64,000 nucleotides of DNA from Lautropia dentalis (GTDB lineage Bacteria; Pseudomonadota; Gammaproteobacteria; Burkholderiales; Burkholderiaceae_E), in NCBI RefSeq assembly GCF_003892345.1, contig NZ_RRUE01000002.1, forward strand, positions 1 to 64,000. The letters are read 5' to 3'. The notes beneath the pieces were generated by a model. It searched no databases and was not told the DNA's origin. It saw nothing but the letters and a program-made list of their open reading frames with translations. Shown here piece after piece: positions 27,567-36,219 of the stretch. Numbering within the stretch: position 1 is the stretch's first letter; every line of letters begins with the position of its first letter. The translations under genes were made by a program, and so were the position numbers.

Positions 27567-28244
27567 GTGAAGCTCGATCTCGACATCCAGAAAACGCTCA
27601 CCTCGGGTACCCGCAGCTTCACGCTGTCCGTACAACTGCAGTCCGAACACCAGCGCATCGTCATCGTCGGCGCCTCCGGATCCGGCAAGAGCCTGACCCT
27701 GCAGGCGCTGGCCGGCCTGCTGCGCCCGGATTCCGGTCATATCCGGCTGGACGGCGATACGCTCTTCGATGCGGCGCAGAACATCTGGCTGCCCGCGCAG
27801 GAACGTCGCCTGGCCTACGTGTTCCAGGACTATGCGCTCTTTCCCCACCTCACGGTGTACCAGAACGTGGCCTTCGCCCTGAGCACCGGCTGGCGCAACC
27901 CGCCGTGCCATGCCCAGCCGGCCCAGTGGCCGGCCTCCGTGGCCCGCTGGCTGGACATCTTCGGCCTGGCCCCGCTGGCCGGACAGTACCCGTCGGAGCT
28001 GTCCGGCGGCCAGCGCCAGCGCACGGCACTGGCCCGGGCCCTGGTGACCGAACCTCGCGCGCTGCTGCTCGACGAACCCTTCTCCGCCCTGGATCCAACC
28101 CTGCGCACCACCATGCGCGCCGAGCTGCTGGCCCTGCAGGAGCGCCTGCAGGTTCCGATGATCCTCATCACCCACGACCCGGAAGACGCCCATGCCCTTG
28201 GGCAGCATGTGGTGGAGATGCAGGATGGCACCCGGGTTCACTAA
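27567..28244 (+). CDS. modC: molybdate ABC transporter ATPase ModC, short form without Mop domain
   Basis: 225 residues from a GTG at 27567. Walker A GASGSGKS near 34-41, Q loop FQDYALFPHLTV, signature LSGGQRQRTALARAL, Walker B LLLDEPFSALD, H-loop ITHDPEDA. E. coli ModC has about 350 residues with a C-terminal TOBE/Mop domain; here the protein stops after the ATPase domain, so the regulatory oxyanion domain is absent. Mop modules instead occur in the ModE encoded nearby. The 157-base gap after modB contains no gene; the frame is open upstream without family similarity, and no ATG start fits. Confidence 0.88.
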   Translation: MKLDLDIQKTLTSGTRSFTLSVQLQSEHQRIVIVGASGSGKSLTLQALAGLLRPDSGHIRLDGDTLFDAAQNIWLPAQERRLAYVFQDYALFPHLTVYQNVAFALSTGWRNPPCHAQPAQWPASVARWLDIFGLAPLAGQYPSELSGGQRQRTALARALVTEPRALLLDEPFSALDPTLRTTMRAELLALQERLQVPMILITHDPEDAHALGQHVVEMQDGTRVH

Positions 28245-28307
28245 ACGCTGCCTCTCCCATGCCCCGATGGGCTTGCAGCAATACACGGCACGCGCGATCA
28301 TCGCCCC

Positions 28308-28811
28308 ATGAGCCGCACCGCCCCTTCCTCCCTCGCGCCCGGGCAAGACCTGCCCGATGATGTCGCCTACCTGCTGCAACGGGCTGTGTCCGGTGTGCTG
28401 CGCGCCGCCCAGAACGGTGACCTTCCCCTGTTTGCCTGGACGCTGGGGCTGCCGCAGGAAGAACTGCTGGAGGTTCTGGCCAGGCTGTTTCCCGAAGTGG
28501 AGCCAGTCGAACCCCTGCGCGACGTGCAGTACCAGCAGCTGCTGGCGCTCAAGCCACGCGACTTCCAGTCCATGCTGAGACTGCTGGAACAGAGCCGCAA
28601 CCCACAGCTGCCTGAACAGAAGATCCGCTGGCTGGCCCACGCCATGACGGCTGCCTGCTACGGCGAACATGAACTCTGGCGCGACATGGGACTGGGCGAC
28701 ATGACCGATCTCGCCCGTCTGATGCAGGTGTGCTTCCCTCCCCTGTACGAGCGCCAGCGCATTGGCCAGAACTGGAAACAGCTGCTGCTCTCCCGCCTGC
28801 ACGACGGTTGA
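28308..28811 (+). CDS. NifQ-like protein
   Basis: 167 residues. The C-terminal part AACYGEHELWRDMGLGDMTDLARLMQVCFPPLYERQRIGQNWKQLLLSRL matches the NifQ family (H-L-W-x-D-x-G-L ... R-x-F-P ... W-K-x-x-L-x-x-x-L). NifQ provides molybdenum for FeMo-cofactor, but no nif gene is near. The conserved C-terminal cysteine cluster of true NifQ is missing: the protein ends at LHDG. A role in molybdenum handling for nitrate reductase is inferred from its place between modC and modE. Confidence 0.7.
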   Translation: MSRTAPSSLAPGQDLPDDVAYLLQRAVSGVLRAAQNGDLPLFAWTLGLPQEELLEVLARLFPEVEPVEPLRDVQYQQLLALKPRDFQSMLRLLEQSRNPQLPEQKIRWLAHAMTAACYGEHELWRDMGLGDMTDLARLMQVCFPPLYERQRIGQNWKQLLLSRLHDG

Positions 28812-28869
28812 AGGCTGGTGGCCGGTAGCCGGCGGCCGATAAGCTCACGGCCGGCGGCCAGCATACGGC

Positions 28870-29040
28870 CGGGGTCCAGACGCACCCTTTTTCGGGTGCC
28901 GACAGCGCAGCGACACGCCGGCACTCCAGCGTTGCCACCGGGATATGCAGCTCTTGCGACACCACATCCACCGGAGCGCTCTCCGGTGGCCGCAGCCGGA
29001 CTACCGCTCTGTCTTTGAATGCCTTTCCGTATCTGGCCAC
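28870..29040 (-). pseudogene. insertion-sequence OrfA remnant (IS3-type N-terminus)
   Basis: From a GTG at 29040, preceded by AAGGA, the frame reads MARYGKAFKDRAVVRLRPPES and continues with ...VVSQELHIPVATLE, which matches the helix-turn-helix start of IS3-type OrfA transposases ('ARY-(S/G)-x-A-F-K-x-R...L-L-P-P-E-S...V-x-x-E-x-x-(I/V)-x-x-x-T-L-E-R-W-R'). Similarity ends around residue 56; no OrfB, no intact ends. The conserved arginine of ERWR is changed to C-R-R. Confidence 0.55.
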
Positions 29041-29233
29041 GTTCCTTGTCCTGTTTCGACCCCGGGTTATGGAAGTCTGTCCACTGGAGACTTGTTCTGA
29101 CCCATAGGGCGAGGTACACGGTACTCCGTCATAAAAAACCGGGCATACCCTGAAGCAGCACCAGACGTCATAAAATAAAACATATGACGAACAGCATGGC
29201 ATGTGTAAAGATATCAATACGCAATACCCGAAA

Positions 29234-29261
29234 ATCGCTATAAACCACTCCCAATAACGAA
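29234..29261. promoter_or_regulatory. ModE-type operator upstream of modE
   Basis: ATCGCTATAAA, six bases, then CCAATAACGAA: the left half matches the recalled ModE consensus half ATCGCTATATA at 10 of 11, the right half 7 of 11, with the correct six-base spacing. It lies 56 bases before the modE start, suggesting autoregulation. Confidence 0.6.
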
Positions 29262-29316
29262 TCCTTTTTCTCTGGATTCAGCACCATCCATCACCCCATT
29301 TCAGCCGGAAAGCACC

Positions 29317-30159
29317 ATGACTCACGAAAAAACCTCATCTGTCACAGAAAAACAGAACAGTCATGCCATAGAATTGCACGGCTCCATCTGGATGACGGTC
29401 GGTGGTACGAATTTCGGCGGCAAGGGGCGCATCGGCCTGCTTGCCCAGATTGCCGAAAGCGGTTCCATCTCGAAGGCAGCCAGGGCCATCGGCATGAGCT
29501 ACAAGGCCGCCTGGGATGCCATCGACCTCATGAACAACCTGGCCGGCCAGCCCCTCGTCGAACGGGTGGTGGGCGGCAAGGGGGGTGGAGGGACACGCCT
29601 GACCCGGCGTGGCCAGCAGTTGATCGACAACTTCAACATCCTCGAAAACGAACATCGTCGCTTCGTCGAACAGCTGTGTGCCCAGGCAGACGGCATCGCC
29701 GACGACTACCTGCTGATACGGAGAATGAGCATGAAAACCAGCGCACGCAACCAGTTCCAGGGCAAGGTCAGCGCCTTCCACCGCGGCGCTGTCAATGACG
29801 AGATCGAGCTGGAAATCCCGGGCGGCCACCGGATCGTCGCCACCATCACCCACGAAAGCTCGGAAAGCCTGGGCCTGAAGGTCGGTTCGGAAGCGTTTGC
29901 CCTGGTCAAGGCCTCATCGGTCATTCTGGCCACCGGCAACGACGGCATGCGCCTGTCTGCCCGCAACCATCTGGCCGGCAACATCACCCGCGTGCAACCC
30001 GGTGCCGTCAACACCGAAGTGACCCTCGAAATCGGTACGGGCGTCACCGTGGCTGCCGTCGTCACCAACGAAAGCGCGCAGGAACTGGCCTTGGCCGAAG
30101 GCCAGCGTGCCGAGGCCATCTTCAAGGCCTCCAGCGTCATCATCGGCGTGCCGGCCTGA
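29317..30159 (+). CDS. modE: molybdate-responsive regulator ModE (HTH plus di-Mop)
   Basis: 280 residues. N-terminal LysR-type winged helix (about 22-110): GKGRIGLLAQIAESGSISKAARAIGMSYKAAWDAID, then GGKGGGGTRLTRRGQQLI, exactly as in ModE. Two tandem Mop domains follow: SARNQFQGKVSAFHRGAVNDEIELEI near 140 and SARNHLAGNITRVQPGAVNTEVTLEI near 211, each ending KASSVI. The dimer binds molybdate through Mop and represses modABC. Its own upstream region carries a ModE-type site. A terminator follows. Confidence 0.95.
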   Translation: MTHEKTSSVTEKQNSHAIELHGSIWMTVGGTNFGGKGRIGLLAQIAESGSISKAARAIGMSYKAAWDAIDLMNNLAGQPLVERVVGGKGGGGTRLTRRGQQLIDNFNILENEHRRFVEQLCAQADGIADDYLLIRRMSMKTSARNQFQGKVSAFHRGAVNDEIELEIPGGHRIVATITHESSESLGLKVGSEAFALVKASSVILATGNDGMRLSARNHLAGNITRVQPGAVNTEVTLEIGTGVTVAAVVTNESAQELALAEGQRAEAIFKASSVIIGVPA

Positions 30160-30229
30160 GCAGCCCCTCCGCACCGGGCCGGCCATGGTCGTTTCGACCC
30201 GGCGCCTTGCCCGGTATCTCCCCATCAGG

Positions 30230-30254
30230 GCGCCTCTTCGCGAGGCGCTTTTTC
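30230..30254 (+). terminator. rho-independent terminator of modE
   Basis: GCGCCTC (30230-30236) pairs with GAGGCGC (30242-30248) around TTCGC, followed by six T. Confidence 0.85.
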
Positions 30255-30357
30255 TGATATTGGCCATTCACAGGCCCAGGCAGATCCTGCCCTGGGCAAT
30301 GCCGGCAGCGCACGCATGCTGCTGGCCGGGATGAACACCCTCCTGACGCGCGGGTGA

Positions 30358-31293
30358 TCAACCGCCGCCCGACAGGCCGTTCTCCACGGCGTAGACGGCA
30401 ATCTGCACCCGGCTGGTGAGGCCCGTCTTCTTCATGATGTTCTGGACGTGAATCTTGACCGTGCTCTCGGCCACGTCCAGCCGCCGGGCAATTTCCTTGT
30501 TGCTCTCGCCCCGGGCCAGACACTGCATAATCTCGCGCTCCCGGGCCGTGAGGCGCACCGGCGCCATGCCGCCATCTCCCCCGCTACCGGCCTCGGCCAT
30601 TGCACCACCCATGGGTGGGGGCGACATGATGCCATCGGCCATGCGTCCGCCAGACAGACCGGTACGCCCGTCCGCCAGCGGGCTACCACCAGCCCCATCG
30701 GACAGCGATGCGCGGCCGGACACCGAAGCGCCCCCCGGCATCGACGCATCGCCAGACACTGCTGCACTGCCGGACATCGGTGTACTGCCGGAAACCGAAG
30801 CACCACCGGCCGCCAGGGCATCCATGCCGGCGTCGGGATCACCAGCCAGTGGCGGCGAACCGCCAGCCGTCTGTGAGCGAAACTGCTCGACCAGCTTGAC
30901 CGTCATCGAGTCGGAAATGACCGGCTCGCCGCGCTTGGCCTTGCGGATGGCGGTGACCAGCGTGTCGGCCTCGATGTTCTTGGTGAGGTAGCCCACCGCA
31001 CCGGCCTGCAGCGCCTGGGCCAGCTCCTCGCCCTCTTCCGACACGGTGAGAATGACCACCTGCGACTGCGGCACATCCTGCGTGAGCAGGTGCAGGGTTT
31101 CCAGTCCCGACAGGCCCGGCATGTTCAGGTCGAGCAGGATCACGTCCGGGCGCAGGGCCTTGGCGCGCTTGAGCCCCTCCAGCCCGTCGGAGGCTTCGGC
31201 CACGATCTGCAGATCGGTTTCGCGCTGCAGCAGCTGGCGCACGCCCGAGCGAAACAGGTTGTGATCGTCGACAAGCAGAATGCTGATGCTCAT
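30358..31293 (-). CDS. narL: nitrate/nitrite response regulator NarL with long linker
   Basis: 311 residues. Receiver (1-120): ILLVDDHNLFRSGVRQLL, phospho-acceptor in DVILLDLNMPGLSGLET, LTVSEEGEELAQALQAGAVGYLTKN, close to NarL. C-terminal LuxR-type HTH: LTAREREIMQCLARGESNKEIARRLDVAESTVKIHVQNIMKKTGL. E. coli NarL is 216 residues; here about 90 extra residues of Gly/Ser/Ala/Met-rich repeats (periodic A-S-V-S-G, A-S-M-P-G) separate the two domains. Start 31293 (MSISILLVDDH) is chosen over ATGs upstream. It lies downstream of narX. Confidence 0.9.
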   Translation of the reverse strand: MSISILLVDDHNLFRSGVRQLLQRETDLQIVAEASDGLEGLKRAKALRPDVILLDLNMPGLSGLETLHLLTQDVPQSQVVILTVSEEGEELAQALQAGAVGYLTKNIEADTLVTAIRKAKRGEPVISDSMTVKLVEQFRSQTAGGSPPLAGDPDAGMDALAAGGASVSGSTPMSGSAAVSGDASMPGGASVSGRASLSDGAGGSPLADGRTGLSGGRMADGIMSPPPMGGAMAEAGSGGDGGMAPVRLTAREREIMQCLARGESNKEIARRLDVAESTVKIHVQNIMKKTGLTSRVQIAVYAVENGLSGGG

Positions 31294-31434
31294 GCAGATA
31301 GAAGCGGACAGCGCCGCGGCCAGGTGGAACTTTGCAGCATGACACAGCCAGAAGAATACGCCATGATCCAGATCAGCCAACGACGGGGCCATCCACCAGC
31401 AAGGCAGCCCATCGCGCACACCATGATGTGCCGG

Positions 31435-33837
31435 TCAGGACACCAGCCTGTCTTCATGCGCCAGCATGAGTGACACCTCGGTACCGTTGCCCGGGGCGCT
31501 GCACATGTCCAGTTTTCCGCCCAGGCGCGCAGCTCGCTCCCGCATGATCGACAGCCCCACGTGCGGCGCCGTGCGGGAAGCCACTTCCTGTGGATCATAC
31601 CCCCTGCCGTTGTCGAAAATGAGCATGACGAAATCGCGGTGGTTGTCGATACGCACCGTGACATGGGTGGCCTGCGCATGCTTGCGCACGTTGGAAAGTG
31701 CCTCCTGCAGGATGAACAGGATCTGCAGCTGCTGCTCGGGATGCAGCGGCGCGCCATTGCGGTCATCCACCAGCAGCTCGACTTCCGTGCCGGTCTGACG
31801 GCGGAAACGGTCGATGGTGTCGTCCACCGCCTTGCGCAACGAGCCCTCGGCCAGACGCGTACGGAAATTCTGCAGCAGCTCGCGTACGTCCTGATAGCTT
31901 TCCGAGACGCCCGTTTTCAGGAGCGGAACGATTTCCTCCACTTCCTCCCAGCGACGGTGCTGCACGGCGCCGCCCAGCATCTGCGTCTGCAGGTTCAGGA
32001 AATTCAGCCCCTGCGCCAGACTGTCGTGCAGCCCCTGCGCCACCAGGTTGCGCTCTTCGGCCACCGCCAGCTGGCGGGCCTTGGCGCCCAGCCGCAGGTT
32101 GTCCAGCGCCACACCCAGGTGCTGGCCCATCATCTCGAGCAGCTGCACCTCGCGTTCGGTCATGCTGGTGCGTTCGCGGAAATGCAGCGAAAAGGTACCC
32201 AGCGTGGCCTTGGGTGTGACGATCTGAAATACCGACACCCCCTGAAAACCATCCCGCATGCAGCCGATTTCCTCGGGGCGGGGCAGCTTGCGGAAATCCC
32301 GGATGACCATCGTGCCCTGCTGCGTGGCCTCGCCGCAGAAGCAGGCATTGGTGCGCATGCAGTGTTCGCTTTCTTCCAGCGCCGACGAAAACCCCAGCGA
32401 CACCACGATGTGCAGCCGCTCGCCACTGGGGTCCAGCACACGGATGCTGGCCGCCGCCGCATGGAATTCGTCCATCACCCGTTCCAGAAAACCACGGCAC
32501 AGGGCCTCGATGTCGTTGGGCTTGTTCAGAAAGGCCGTCATGCCGTAGAGCGCACTGAGCTGACGGTTCTGACGCTCGAGTTCGGCAGTTTTCTGGCGCA
32601 CGTGCTCGCCCAGGTCCTCGTACAGGCTCTGCAGCTGGCCGGCCATGTGGTTGAAGCCCTGGGCCATCACGCCCAGCTCATCGGTATTGGTCACAGGAAC
32701 CCGCACGGAAAAATCACGCTCCGCCATGCGGCGAATGCCGTCGTGCAGCGACTGTACGGGCCGGATGATCCAGCGATACAGCAGAAAGACCACCGCCAGC
32801 GTGCCCAGGCAGGCCATGACGATCAGCACGCTCTGCGAGCCACGCAGTCGGGTGGTGTTGCGGGCATTGCCCGTTTCGAGCATGCGCACCAACCGGTCGG
32901 CCTCATCGACGAAGCCATCGAGCTGGTTCAGGTAGGCCCGCACATCCCCATCGTGCAGGGCCTGCTGCGCCAGCTGCGACATGGCTTGCCAGCGTTCGGT
33001 AACGGCCTGGAACTGCTGGCGAACGGCCGAATCGGTAGACAGGAAGAAGGGCCGTCCGGGTACCCCCTCGGCAAAGCGGCCCAGAATGCGCCCCTGCTGC
33101 TGCAGGTCGTGCCGCACATCCAGGGTGGCGGCCTGCACGGCCTGCCGGAATGTGGCCTGTGCCTGCGAAGCATCCGGTACAGACCGGGCGCCTGCCGGTT
33201 GCGGGGTTCCGCCTGAAGGCGTCGCAGGAAGAAGAGAAGGCGCGTGATCCTCTGCCGGCTGCGGAGCACCGGTTGCCGGCCGTGCCTCCGGCCCGGCCGC
33301 GGACGCGGACGCGGACGCGTGAGACGGTGAACCGTTCGACGCCTGCTGCAGGGCCGCCAGCGCCTGCTGCCGCTGCAGCAGGTGCAGGCCGATGCGGTTG
33401 GCGCGCATGCGCAGGCTGCCGGTTTCGTTGATGGCCGCCGCCGCGCCTTCGAGCTGCCACGACAGCCACAGCGTACCGAACACCATGCCCAGCACGAGAA
33501 TGAGCGCCACCACCGAGGTGGTGACGATACGGGTGGAGAGCCGGTTCTTCCAGGCCGGCCGGCTGGCCACGGGTGACAGCGCGCCCGGCCCCTGATCCGG
33601 CGATGGCGAGTCTGCCGTACCCTCCCTCGGGGCGCTGTCTGATGCGTGCCGAGGAGTCCCCGACCCGTCATCCGGCCCGGCCGCTGCACGGGATACCCCC
33701 ACGCCGGTCGAAACACCAGCCGCAACGCCGAGCGCACCATCCGCTGCGGCGCCGGACGCACCACCAGCCGTGAGACGGCCGGCGCCCGTACGAGCGCCGG
33801 CCCCGGCAGAAGCATCAAGCGGCAATACGCTGTCCAT
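31435..33837 (-). CDS. narX: nitrate/nitrite sensor histidine kinase NarX
   Basis: 800 residues from 33837 (MDSVLPLDAS). A 100-residue Ala/Gly-rich N-terminus is followed by a first membrane helix (VVALILVLGMVFGTLWLSW), periplasmic sensor region with GSLRMRANRIGLHLLQRQQ (P-box-like), second helix (LIVMACLGTLAVVFLLYRWII), HAMP, GAF-like region with four cysteines, and the HisKA_3 domain with the phospho-histidine in LVAQGLHDSLAQGLNFL, then ATPase motifs NVRKHAQA, DNGRGYD. Senses nitrate and nitrite and phosphorylates NarL. The periplasmic domain holds a Ser/Pro/Ala-rich insertion. Other ATGs (33897) are possible. Confidence 0.9.
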   Translation of the reverse strand: MDSVLPLDASAGAGARTGAGRLTAGGASGAAADGALGVAAGVSTGVGVSRAAAGPDDGSGTPRHASDSAPREGTADSPSPDQGPGALSPVASRPAWKNRLSTRIVTTSVVALILVLGMVFGTLWLSWQLEGAAAAINETGSLRMRANRIGLHLLQRQQALAALQQASNGSPSHASASASAAGPEARPATGAPQPAEDHAPSLLPATPSGGTPQPAGARSVPDASQAQATFRQAVQAATLDVRHDLQQQGRILGRFAEGVPGRPFFLSTDSAVRQQFQAVTERWQAMSQLAQQALHDGDVRAYLNQLDGFVDEADRLVRMLETGNARNTTRLRGSQSVLIVMACLGTLAVVFLLYRWIIRPVQSLHDGIRRMAERDFSVRVPVTNTDELGVMAQGFNHMAGQLQSLYEDLGEHVRQKTAELERQNRQLSALYGMTAFLNKPNDIEALCRGFLERVMDEFHAAAASIRVLDPSGERLHIVVSLGFSSALEESEHCMRTNACFCGEATQQGTMVIRDFRKLPRPEEIGCMRDGFQGVSVFQIVTPKATLGTFSLHFRERTSMTEREVQLLEMMGQHLGVALDNLRLGAKARQLAVAEERNLVAQGLHDSLAQGLNFLNLQTQMLGGAVQHRRWEEVEEIVPLLKTGVSESYQDVRELLQNFRTRLAEGSLRKAVDDTIDRFRRQTGTEVELLVDDRNGAPLHPEQQLQILFILQEALSNVRKHAQATHVTVRIDNHRDFVMLIFDNGRGYDPQEVASRTAPHVGLSIMRERAARLGGKLDMCSAPGNGTEVSLMLAHEDRLVS

Positions 33838-33889
33838 GTTCAACCCTGTTCTGCTCCGGCCTGCGGGATTGCAGCAGCACGGCTCCGAC

Positions 33890-33978
33890 CGGCCCACCAG
33901 TCATCGAAACGGGCAGGCTACCGTTCATTGAAACGGGTGGGCCACCAGCGTCGCCCCCGAAACGGACAAGCGACCAGT
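33890..33978. repeat. 24-29 bp imperfect repeat upstream of narX, three units
   Basis: Three units sharing CACCAG/ACCGT then GAAACGGGCAGGC, GAAACGGGTGGGC and GAAACGGACAAGC lie between narX and the PPIase gene. Function unknown; they occupy the only gap in the narX leader. Confidence 0.45.
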
Positions 33979-33997
33979 ACCTGCCCCTGCAGTGGAC

Positions 33998-34744
33998 CTA
34001 CTGCACCAGCGGCGTGTCGACCCCCTCCAGATCGATCCCTTCGATTTTGGCACGCCCCAGCAGTACCTGCACATACTGGCGCCAGGCGGCATCCCGACTG
34101 GCGGCCAGCAGGGCCTGTGCAATGGCTTCGTGCACCTGTTCGAAGGGCAGCTGCCGCCCCTCGTCCCGGCGGTTGACCCGCACGATGTGCAGGCCGTAGC
34201 GGGTTTCGATCAGCGCCTCGGCGATGGTGCCCGGCGTGATGCGCCAGAGCGCGGCCTCGAACTCGGGCACGGCCTCGCCCCGGACCATCTGCCCGAGTGC
34301 GCCACCATTTTCGGAGGATGGACAGTTGGAGCGCTCGGCAGCCAGCGCCTCGAATCGTTCCGGATGGCTGCGCACCAGCGCCAGCGTCTCATTGGCAAAC
34401 TCGCGCAGGGCATCGAGCGGCGTGTTTTCGGCCACGGCAAACAGGATGTGGTCGGCATCCACCCAGCCGCCCACCCGGAAACGCTCGGGATGCTGGTCGT
34501 AATAGCGGCGGCAGCTGGCCTCATCCACCGTGGGAACGCTGACCTGCGTGGACAGCAGCCAGTCGGCCGCCTCCTCGGCATCCTGCACCGGATGCCCCAG
34601 CTCGGCCGCCTCGTCCAGCATCACGCGCTTCAGGGCCAGCGCGATGCAGGCGCTGCGCAGCGGCTGCGGCGTATCCTGGTGATGGGGCAGTTCTGCCTCC
34701 ACTTCGGCATCGGTGAATTCCGAACCATTGACGGTAATTGCCAC
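33998..34744 (-). CDS. parvulin-type peptidyl-prolyl isomerase of the nar cluster
   Basis: 248 residues, no signal peptide. C-terminal rotamase block: VDADHILFAVAEN near 100, then GGALGQMVRGEAVPEFEAALWRITPGTIAEALIETRYGLHIVRVNRRDEG, typical of PpiC/NifM-like parvulins. N-terminal helical domain (RSACIALALKRVMLDEAAELG). PPIase genes at the end of narGHJI operons are common in beta- and gammaproteobacteria; a role in nitrate reductase maturation is presumed. It lies between narI and narX. Confidence 0.85.
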   Translation of the reverse strand: MAITVNGSEFTDAEVEAELPHHQDTPQPLRSACIALALKRVMLDEAAELGHPVQDAEEAADWLLSTQVSVPTVDEASCRRYYDQHPERFRVGGWVDADHILFAVAENTPLDALREFANETLALVRSHPERFEALAAERSNCPSSENGGALGQMVRGEAVPEFEAALWRITPGTIAEALIETRYGLHIVRVNRRDEGRQLPFEQVHEAIAQALLAASRDAAWRQYVQVLLGRAKIEGIDLEGVDTPLVQ

Positions 34745-34879
34745 GATCTGTCCTCAAAAGACGTGCCGGGCGCAGCCATGCCGCGCCCGACCCCATAATC
34801 AGGGGCAGGCAGCACCACAGCGATGCCACCCGCCCGTTCAGTGTGTTATGGACCCGGCCGGCCCCAGGGACGGTGCCGT

Positions 34880-35563
34880 TCAGCGCTGGCGCACCAGCTG
34901 CCAGGCACGGCCCAGATAGCCCAGCGAGGCAAAGCCGCTCCAGACGTGCACCAGACGGGTGAACGGGAACAGGATGAACAGCGTCATGCCCATGAACATG
35001 TGCAGCTTGAAGATGATGCTCACATCGACGATCTGCTCGGCTGCCTTGCCATTGAAGGTGATGATGTACTGTGCCCAGGTCATCAGCTTCACCATCTCGT
35101 GGCCATCCATGTGGCCGGCCGACACGAAGATGGAGGAAAGCCCCAGCAACAGCGTGAGCAGGATCCAGACCAGCAGAACCTTGTCACCGGTGGAAGTGAC
35201 CGCCCGGATGCGGGCGTTGGTGATGCGCCGGTACAGCAGCATGCCCAGACCGAGCAGGCACAGCGAGCCCATGATGCCGCCCGCCGTCATGGCCAGCCCC
35301 TGCTTGAAGCTGTGGGGCACACCCAGTGCATCCCAGACCGCCACCGGCGTGAGCAGGCCCACCAGGTGCCCGAAGAACAGGCCGATGATACCCACGTGGA
35401 AGAAGATGTTCCCCCAGCGCATCGTGCCCGTGTAGAGCAGCTGCGAACTCTGGCTCTTCCAGGTGTACTGCTCGCGCTCGAAGCGCACCAGGCTGCCCAG
35501 CAGGAAGATGCTGAGCGCAATGTACGGGTAGATCCCGAAGAAAAACGTGTGCCAGTAACTCAT
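34880..35563 (-). CDS. narI: respiratory nitrate reductase gamma subunit NarI (cytochrome b)
   Basis: 227 residues with five membrane helices, MSYWHTFFFGIYPYIALSIFLLGS at the N-terminus, HVGIIGLFFGHLVGLL with heme-ligand histidines, KLHMFMGMTLFILFPFTRLVHVWS at the C-terminus with the second pair. Oxidises quinol and passes electrons to NarH. Last structural gene of narGHJI, 11 bases after narJ. Length is normal. Confidence 0.95.
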   Translation of the reverse strand: MSYWHTFFFGIYPYIALSIFLLGSLVRFEREQYTWKSQSSQLLYTGTMRWGNIFFHVGIIGLFFGHLVGLLTPVAVWDALGVPHSFKQGLAMTAGGIMGSLCLLGLGMLLYRRITNARIRAVTSTGDKVLLVWILLTLLLGLSSIFVSAGHMDGHEMVKLMTWAQYIITFNGKAAEQIVDVSIIFKLHMFMGMTLFILFPFTRLVHVWSGFASLGYLGRAWQLVRQR

Positions 35564-35574
35564 GACATCTCTCC

Positions 35575-36219
35575 TTACCGGTAGAACTTCACCGTCTGCA
35601 CCATGCCGTTGTCGGGCTTGAGCAGCGGCTCGGTCCCGTCATCGCCCGGCCCCATCCGGTCGAGCAGGGTTTCCATGTCGCGTGCCGGTGCGTCTTCCAT
35701 GGGCTGCGGCACCACGGGCGAGAGCGTCTGCAGCACGCCGAAGATGCAGGCGTAGGGGTTGCCCTTCTGCACCAGCCGGTCGCCCACCAGGGCCACCACG
35801 TTCACGGCGTCGCCGAGCAGCTGGGCGGCCCTGTCGGCCTCCAGCATGCTCAGAAATTCCAGGAACAGCGGCAGGTAGTCGGGCATTTCACAGGCACTGC
35901 CCGGCCGGTCGTCCGGCTCGAAGCCATGACGCTGGTATTCGCGCAGCAGGTCGAGCAGCGCATCACCCCGGTCGCGGCTCTCGCCATGGATGTGCTCGAA
36001 CAGGTACAGCGAGTTGTGGCGCGAACGGTCGAAGTCGGCCACATACGCTTCCTGCAGCGCGATCAGATCGTGGCTGCGCAGATGGTCGATCAGCGGCTGC
36101 AGCTGGGTGCGAATCTCGGGGGTTTCGTCCAGCGCCGTCTCGATTTCGGGCAGCGCCCCGATCAGCTCGGCCTCCGGATAGCTGAGGAGGGCCGACAGAA
36201 TGCGATAGATGATCATCAT
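35575..36219 (-). CDS. narJ: nitrate reductase assembly chaperone NarJ
   Basis: 214 residues, helical. IYRILSALLSYPEAELI, then LQEAYVADFDRSRHNSLYLFEHIHGESRDRGDALLDLL and PDYLPLFLEFLS are standard NarJ blocks. It binds apo-NarG for molybdenum-cofactor insertion and is not part of the final enzyme. Overlaps narH by four bases. Confidence 0.95.
   Translation of the reverse strand: MMIIYRILSALLSYPEAELIGALPEIETALDETPEIRTQLQPLIDHLRSHDLIALQEAYVADFDRSRHNSLYLFEHIHGESRDRGDALLDLLREYQRHGFEPDDRPGSACEMPDYLPLFLEFLSMLEADRAAQLLGDAVNVVALVGDRLVQKGNPYACIFGVLQTLSPVVPQPMEDAPARDMETLLDRMGPGDDGTEPLLKPDNGMVQTVKFYR

Larger units (their letters stand above)
28812..29316. other. intergenic region between the NifQ-like gene and modE
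   Basis: About 500 bases holding a GGCCGG-rich repeat patch (28815-28875), an insertion-sequence remnant on the minus strand (28870-29040) and an AT-rich modE promoter region with a ModE-type site (29234-29261). Confidence 0.6.
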
